From Bartonella rattaustraliani AUST/NH4 (GTDB lineage: Bacteria > Pseudomonadota > Alphaproteobacteria > Rhizobiales > Rhizobiaceae): 64,000 nt of DNA. Below the pieces are notes generated by a model, which was not told where the DNA came from, searched no databases, and saw nothing but the letters and a program-made list of their open reading frames with translations. This document shows, in pieces, positions 59,088 to 64,000 of the stretch; the stretch's first letter is position 1, and every line of letters starts with the position of its first letter. The position numbers and the translations under genes are program-made. The DNA lies in the NCBI RefSeq assembly GCF_000312565.1, contig NZ_CALW02000031.1:62001-126000 (forward strand), read 5' to 3'.

Positions 59088-60086
59088 CTAGATAAGCATT
59101 TTTTTGGAAAATTGACCTTGTGGGCGAAATCGCCAAAGATAATTTGGCAAGAATGCAGCCATTGCTTTGGGAGTAATGCCTACCCCTTCTAAAGTATATC
59201 CATTTTTTATAGCTTCTTGAGAAACAATGTTATCCACTTTCAGAAAGCGTATATGATGCGCGGTTATGAGTGTGGGCACAAGAGGCAATTTACCAATTGT
59301 TCCCAAAAGACTTCCCATAAAGAGCCCAACAGAAAAAGGCATAGGAAGAATTGTTTTTTTACGGCGAATGATTTTTAAGGTATGTTCGAGGGCGTTTTGG
59401 AATGTAATAATTTGAGGACCACCCAGATCATAGCTTTTCCCAGAAGGAACATGTCCTTCTAAAGCACGTAAAATAAATTCAGCAATATCACCGACATAGA
59501 CGGGCTGCAATTTGTTTTGTCCACCTCCAAAAAGGGGTATAATCGGTAAAAAGCATGACAAGTTTGCTAAAGTATTAAAGAAACAATCCTCTGGCCCAAA
59601 GATAACGGATGGGCGCATAATGATTGCTTGTGAATGTGTATTCTGAACGATCTGCTCACATAGTAATTTAACACGTGCATAAAGAGATGAAGTGTTTTGA
59701 TTGGTTACAAGCGCTGACATATAGAGAAGAGGAATACCAGCTTCTGCTGTTAATTCAGAGACATTTTGTGCGCCATCAACTTGTATTTTTTGAAAGTTTG
59801 ATTGGTTTGCTTGCGTTAAGCTACCAGGAAGAAAAACGGCACCATCTGCTCCAAGCAATGCACGCGCAACAGAGGGGCGATGCCCTACATTGGTTTTAAG
59901 CATTTGCGTTTGTCCTACTTCTCCGATTTGGAGCATGTAGTAAGCTTTTTGCGGATGACGAACAGCAATGCGAACACGATAACCCCGCTTGGTTAAAGTT
60001 TCAACGACATGCCGCCCCACAAAGCCAGAGCCGCCGAAAACAGTGATAAGTTTAGGATGTTGATAAAGTGCATAATCAAGCTGCAT
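59088..60086 (-). CDS. Complex I NDUFA9-family / NAD(P)-binding SDR protein
   Basis: An extended short-chain dehydrogenase fold with the nucleotide loop VFGGSGFVGRHVVE (about residues 14-27). The catalytic Tyr-Lys pair is absent in its usual form, as in the NDUFA9 branch that binds NADPH and assists NADH dehydrogenase or quinone synthesis. IMRPSVIFGPED and KLQPVYVGDIAEFI are family motifs. I choose the ATG at 60086; a TTG lies 6 bases upstream. It follows folC by 43 bases on the same strand. Confidence 0.87.
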   Translation of the reverse strand: MQLDYALYQHPKLITVFGGSGFVGRHVVETLTKRGYRVRIAVRHPQKAYYMLQIGEVGQTQMLKTNVGHRPSVARALLGADGAVFLPGSLTQANQSNFQKIQVDGAQNVSELTAEAGIPLLYMSALVTNQNTSSLYARVKLLCEQIVQNTHSQAIIMRPSVIFGPEDCFFNTLANLSCFLPIIPLFGGGQNKLQPVYVGDIAEFILRALEGHVPSGKSYDLGGPQIITFQNALEHTLKIIRRKKTILPMPFSVGLFMGSLLGTIGKLPLVPTLITAHHIRFLKVDNIVSQEAIKNGYTLEGVGITPKAMAAFLPNYLWRFRPQGQFSKKMLI

Positions 60087-60129
60087 GATCAAAAAGTCTA
60101 TCTTTCAAAGCTCCACAGATAATTAATTT

Positions 60130-61449
60130 CTAACATGGTGGTGTTTTATTGTCACGTAAAATATCGCCGGCAAGGTAAAGGGAGCCACCAATAAGAACAA
60201 TTGCTTGCCTATACTCTATGTTAATTCTATGTAAGGCTTCTTGTAGATGCGTTTGCGGGGTTGCAAAGAGCCCGACTTTTTTTGCAGATTCAGCTAAAAT
60301 TGTTGGACACATACCAGCAGTGTTGTTGGTTAATGGGACCGTGTAGATTTTCTCTATGAGGTTTGCTAACGGACGAAAATAACCGACAGCGTCTTTCGTG
60401 TTAAGCATACCAGCGATCATAATAAGAGGACGGTTTGATTGTTTTTTCCATTGGGTAAGTTCTGCTGCAATGGCCTTTCCTGCAGCAGGATTGTGACCGC
60501 CATCTAACCATAAATCAATACCAGGAGCTAACTTGTCAACCAAATATCCATGGGTAAGGTGCTGCATGCGTGCTGGCCAGTAAATACCACGCAGAGCATG
60601 ACTTATTGCTTGTTCTGAAAGTCGAAAACCAGCTTGATACACTGCTTCAAGGGAGGCGCCAGCATTGGCAATTTGGTGGCTTCCAATAAGGTTAGGAAGT
60701 GGCAGATCCATGAGACCTTGAGCATTTTGAAATACCATACGCCCATATTCTCGATAGCTTTGATAATCTTGATCGAACAGGAAATAAGATGCTTTATTTT
60801 TATCCGCAAGGGTTGTTAAAACAGAAAGAGTTTCATCGTGAATTTGCTTACCGATAACGACTGGAACTGTCGGTTTTATAATGCCTCCTTTTTGAAAAGC
60901 TATTTGTGCAATTGTGTTGCCGAGAAAAGCTTCATGATCATAATCAATGGGCATAATCAGTGATACAGCGGGCTTATTAATTACATTGGTCGCATCAAAA
61001 CGTCCCCCCAATCCAACTTCTAAAACCACAGCATCAGCTGGATGTCTATTAAAGAGCATGAAGGCAGCAGCTGTGAAAATTTCAAAAACAGTAATTGGTT
61101 CTTGACTGTTTACTTTTATAACTTCACGAATTGTTTCTGCTAATTGGCTTTCTGTAACAAGTTGGCCATTCCCTGGTTGCCCTAGCCGACATCGTTCATT
61201 CCAGTTCACCAAGTGAGGTGAGCTATAGACATGCACACGGTATCCTGCACTTTCTAAAAGAGCACGACAAATGGCTGAAGCTGATCCTTTGCCATTTGTT
61301 CCAGCAATATGAATAACAGGCGCAAGCTTTAAATGCGGATTACCAAGACGTTCTAGGAGATGAAGAATACGTTTTAAAGAAAGATCAAATTTCTTTGGAT
61401 AACTTTTCAGTAAATCATCCACCAGCTTTTGTATTGGGCTTTTTTCCAT
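60130..61449 (-). CDS. folC: Bifunctional folylpolyglutamate / dihydrofolate synthase
   Basis: FolC adds glutamate to dihydropteroate and folates. The ATP loop is GTNGKGS at residues 50-56, then VYSSPHLVNWNERC, DAVVLEVGLGGRFDATNV and WLDGGHNPAAG. Length 439 is normal. It begins 4 bases after accD, so the two form an operon, the usual pairing. Confidence 0.95.
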   Translation of the reverse strand: MEKSPIQKLVDDLLKSYPKKFDLSLKRILHLLERLGNPHLKLAPVIHIAGTNGKGSASAICRALLESAGYRVHVYSSPHLVNWNERCRLGQPGNGQLVTESQLAETIREVIKVNSQEPITVFEIFTAAAFMLFNRHPADAVVLEVGLGGRFDATNVINKPAVSLIMPIDYDHEAFLGNTIAQIAFQKGGIIKPTVPVVIGKQIHDETLSVLTTLADKNKASYFLFDQDYQSYREYGRMVFQNAQGLMDLPLPNLIGSHQIANAGASLEAVYQAGFRLSEQAISHALRGIYWPARMQHLTHGYLVDKLAPGIDLWLDGGHNPAAGKAIAAELTQWKKQSNRPLIMIAGMLNTKDAVGYFRPLANLIEKIYTVPLTNNTAGMCPTILAESAKKVGLFATPQTHLQEALHRINIEYRQAIVLIGGSLYLAGDILRDNKTPPC

Positions 61450-61453
61450 GAAG

Positions 61454-62374
61454 TTAAGCTGCTGTTGTTGCAGAAAATGGTGTTTGATAACCTGTTGGAG
61501 ATGGATTGGAAGGATGAGACGCTGCAGGACATTTCATCATTAAGCGTAAAAGTCGCGCAATAGTCGTTTTCATTTCTAAACGTGATACAACCATATCAAT
61601 CATGCCATGTTTGAGCAGATATTCGCTACTTTGAAAGCCCTCAGGCAAAGTTTCACGTATTGTTTGTTGAATCACACGTGGTCCTGCAAAACCAATCATA
61701 GCACCGGGTTCGGCAATATGAATGTCGCCAAGCATAGCATAAGAAGCAGTGACACCACCGGTGGTTGGATTGGTGAGAACAACAATATAGGGAAGCTTTG
61801 CTTCTTTCAGCATTTCAATTGCGACTGTTGTACGGGGCATTTGCATCAGTGAGAGTGTTCCTTCTTGCATGCGTGCGCCACCAGAAGCAGCAAAAAGAAC
61901 CAAAGGACATTTTTTAGCAATGGCAGTCTCAAAAGCTTTAATGATTGCTTCTCCTGAAGCTATGCCAAGTGATCCCCCCATAAAAGCGAAGTCTTGAACG
62001 GTGGCTATAATGGGCAAGCCCTCAATAGTACCGTGTGCACTTAAAATATTATCGTCAACCCCAAGCTTGGAACGGTAATCTTTCAATCGGTCAATATAAC
62101 GCTTTTCATCGCGAAACTTTAAAGGATCAACGACAACTTTTGGATTTTCAAGAGGCGTATAAAGTCCATCATCAAAAAAATTTATGAGACGACTTTTAGC
62201 GCTGATACGCATGTGGTGACCAGAACTAGGGCTTACATATTGATTCAGTTCTAGGTCTTTATGGAAAATCATTTCACCATTTATGGGGTCCTTGATCCAT
62301 AGATTATCTGGAATTTCAGAACGTCTCAATATAGAGTTAATTTTAGGACGAACATAATTCGTAATCCAGTTCAT
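61454..62374 (-). CDS. accD: Acetyl-CoA carboxylase carboxyltransferase beta subunit
   Basis: AccD with AccA transfers carboxyl to acetyl-CoA for fatty-acid synthesis. The crotonase-like core has [27 protein letters not shown] and [17 protein letters not shown]. The N-terminal zinc-ribbon region ([11 protein letters not shown] through [11 protein letters not shown]) keeps the layout but none of the four cysteines. Length 306 is normal. In related genomes trpFBA lies upstream; none is present here. Confidence 0.95.
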   Translation of the reverse strand: MNWITNYVRPKINSILRRSEIPDNLWIKDPINGEMIFHKDLELNQYVSPSSGHHMRISAKSRLINFFDDGLYTPLENPKVVVDPLKFRDEKRYIDRLKDYRSKLGVDDNILSAHGTIEGLPIIATVQDFAFMGGSLGIASGEAIIKAFETAIAKKCPLVLFAASGGARMQEGTLSLMQMPRTTVAIEMLKEAKLPYIVVLTNPTTGGVTASYAMLGDIHIAEPGAMIGFAGPRVIQQTIRETLPEGFQSSEYLLKHGMIDMVVSRLEMKTTIARLLRLMMKCPAASHPSNPSPTGYQTPFSATTAA

Positions 62375-62997
62375 CTTTATAACCTCTCTTTAAATTTATA
62401 GCCTCTCTTTTTAAATATTATACACTTTTTGCACAATTCGAAAAAATAGAGATTTAAGTGGTCAGACTCACTTTTCTGGCTAAATAAACAGACTTACTTA
62501 ATACTTTTACTATTACACGTATAGCTCTAATTTCACTATTTTTTCATTTTTTACGTTTCCAAAGATTATAGTAGCTATCTTTATTCAAAGTGTTTATACA
62601 ATTAAGTTTTTTAGAGATTGTAATGTTTATGCTATCTATTCTTTTATTTTGATACCAAAATTGATTCCCATGCTAGTTGGTAAACACTTTATCTGTTTTT
62701 TTATGAAAAACCAACATTGGACTATGAATGACAGTGGTGCGATCCTTAAGCCAAAGAAATATAAAGGTAAACACCAATAAGGCTATAACAGTTTATAAAA
62801 ATAATGAATGCAGCAGTATTATGCTAGCGAGATGCTTATGTTAGAGCAAGGTCCTTTTCAAGGAGACTTCTTGATAAGAGGAATAGTTCTTTAAGAGGAA
62901 AGACTTCTCTTTGTTGGTTGTTTTTACACATCCAATCACCGATAATGTTAGGGCTTTCTATGCTATGTTTGGCAATATTTACAGGCTGAATCCAATG
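62375..62997. other. Gene-free region upstream of accD
   Basis: About 620 bases where related genomes can carry trpA. On the minus strand a 50-codon open piece near 62835-62990 (containing HSIESPNIIGDWMCKNNQ) has no recognised relative. No TrpA motif was found. The accD promoter must be here. Confidence 0.45.
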
Positions 62998-63723
62998 CTA
63001 TAATTGGTTTTTTGGAATACATGCGGTGGTGTTTTTTGAAAGCATTTTATGTAAGTGTGTCATAAAGGCAGCTGCGAAAAGCGGTGTTGCTAAGTTAAGA
63101 ATGGGAATCGAAACGAAAAGTGCGATCAACAATCCTGCACCAAAAACTGTTATGTAATGAGTTCGTAAAAAAGCATGTGCTTCTTTTTCAGGTCGAAACC
63201 GATAGGCAGCAAATACAAAATATTCACGACCGAGCAAATAACCATTAATAATATAAAAGGCTATCAAATTGATACCTGGCACGAAAAACAAAAGAAAAGC
63301 GATGCCATTCCCCAAAAGGCTTAGAATAACAAATTTTAAGGAAAGAATAAGAGAGCGCCCAAACGGCAGAGCTTGTCCAACAGGCTCATTTTGATAGTCT
63401 TCTTTTTCAATAATTTCAGCAGCAGAATCAATGAACAAACCACCAATCATAGCGGTAATTGGGGCAATGAAAAAAGCCATAAACAAAGCTAAACCAAGAT
63501 TCAAAATGATAAGCATACCAAATCCCAACCATCCCGCCCAACTTGGTAATCCGGGAAGAAAATGAGCAATCCATGGCCAAAAATAAGATATAAAAAGTTG
63601 CCGCATACTTAACCATAGAAGGGCGAGCACAACAAAGGTAATACCCAAAGCTTTCAATATCATAGAGCGATATTGTGGCGTTATAAGACGTTGCAAAGCG
63701 CGATAGGCAGCAGTAAAAATCAT
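62998..63723 (-). CDS. CysZ/EI24-family membrane protein
   Basis: A 241-residue protein with four or more hydrophobic helices and the family pattern GMLIILNLGLALFMAFFIAPI, FVPGINLIAFYIINGYLLGREYF and PILNLATPLFAAAFMTHL. CysZ relatives carry sulfate, but many EI24-domain members are of unknown substrate. I choose the ATG at 63723; a TTG lies 9 bases upstream. The remaining 277 bases to the window end hold no gene. Confidence 0.82.
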   Translation of the reverse strand: MIFTAAYRALQRLITPQYRSMILKALGITFVVLALLWLSMRQLFISYFWPWIAHFLPGLPSWAGWLGFGMLIILNLGLALFMAFFIAPITAMIGGLFIDSAAEIIEKEDYQNEPVGQALPFGRSLILSLKFVILSLLGNGIAFLLFFVPGINLIAFYIINGYLLGREYFVFAAYRFRPEKEAHAFLRTHYITVFGAGLLIALFVSIPILNLATPLFAAAFMTHLHKMLSKNTTACIPKNQL

Positions 63724-64000
63724 AGTAACCAAGTAAAATAAGAAAAAAACAGTGAAAACAAGAGAGTGTTTTAAAGATGTATTTCTTCACAGAAGCTATA
63801 ACTTTGTTCATGAATGGTCAAGAGATGATATTTTTGTCCATAATTGTAAAAATTTTTCTTTCAGTAGGGTAAGCTAGAACGTATTTATATGATATAAATT
63901 GAAACCATATAAAATGTTATGGGTTCTTTTACGATAGCTTCAAAATCAAAAGTATAATAATTTTTATACTTATTAGGCATTATTTTTAATTTCTTGCTTT

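Overview
The window is about 64 kb of AT-rich alphaproteobacterial DNA. Gene content, gene order and the many decayed genes point to Bartonella (Hyphomicrobiales). The clues are an Omp19-type lipoprotein, a secreted IalB-family protein, DivL with a tyrosine H-box, a TsaE-kinase fusion, the order rho-(oriC)-PPSRP-maf-aroE-coaE-dnaQ-polA, and missing rpoN, hpf, hemE and trp genes in places where related genomes usually carry them. Species was not determined.

Layout. 1-8988: mdh (cut by the window edge), zapE and an Omp19-like lipoprotein on the minus strand; then dapF-mtaB-ftsY-yciB-gloB on the plus strand, followed by two tandem copies of a small secreted protein gene. 8998-15987: the minus-strand partition and tRNA-modification cluster mnmE-mnmG-rsmG-parA-parB, preceded by rho, with three parS-like palindromes. 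15988-16624: a gene-free AT-rich stretch between divergent rho and the PPSRP gene, with DnaA-box and CtrA-type motifs; strand C/G bias changes sign here, so I read it as the chromosome origin. 16625-23466: PPSRP-maf-aroE-coaE-dnaQ and polA on the plus strand, with a probable minus-strand small RNA before polA. 23463-29594: minus-strand genes (EEP hydrolase, Bax-inhibitor-1 protein with a ybhL-type leader, lspA, two RNA methyltransferases, lapA-like, ihfB). 29778-36619: lptC-lptA-lptB, ptsN, an IalB-family gene and rlmN. 36622-42448: a LysE exporter with a doubtful start codon, a decayed argG, lysK and prfC. 43130-57769: minus-strand trxA-addA-addB, a prophage/integrase relic, tsaE-kinase, divL and ahcY. 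59088-63723: NDUFA9-like, folC, accD and a CysZ/EI24 protein.

How the genes work together. The window holds the origin and its segregation system (parA, parB, parS), replication and repair (dnaQ, polA, addAB, ihfB), tRNA and rRNA modification (mnmE, mnmG, rsmG, mtaB, rlmN, methyltransferases), envelope building (LptABC, LspA, YciB, ZapE, DapF, FtsY) and cell-cycle control (DivL). Several 0.6-2 kb gaps hold eroded genes rather than working ones.

The most notable non-gene structure is a degenerate interspersed repeat of about 275 bp, present as five near-complete copies, one inverted/composite copy and one 30-bp scrap. One copy sits inside the argG pseudogene, with recognisable argG sequence on both sides, which shows that the repeat moved or was inserted. 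Another cuts the relic of a phage integrase. At least three copies carry a conserved ribosome-site-plus-ATG mini-ORF, so the element may be the detached leader of a multicopy gene.
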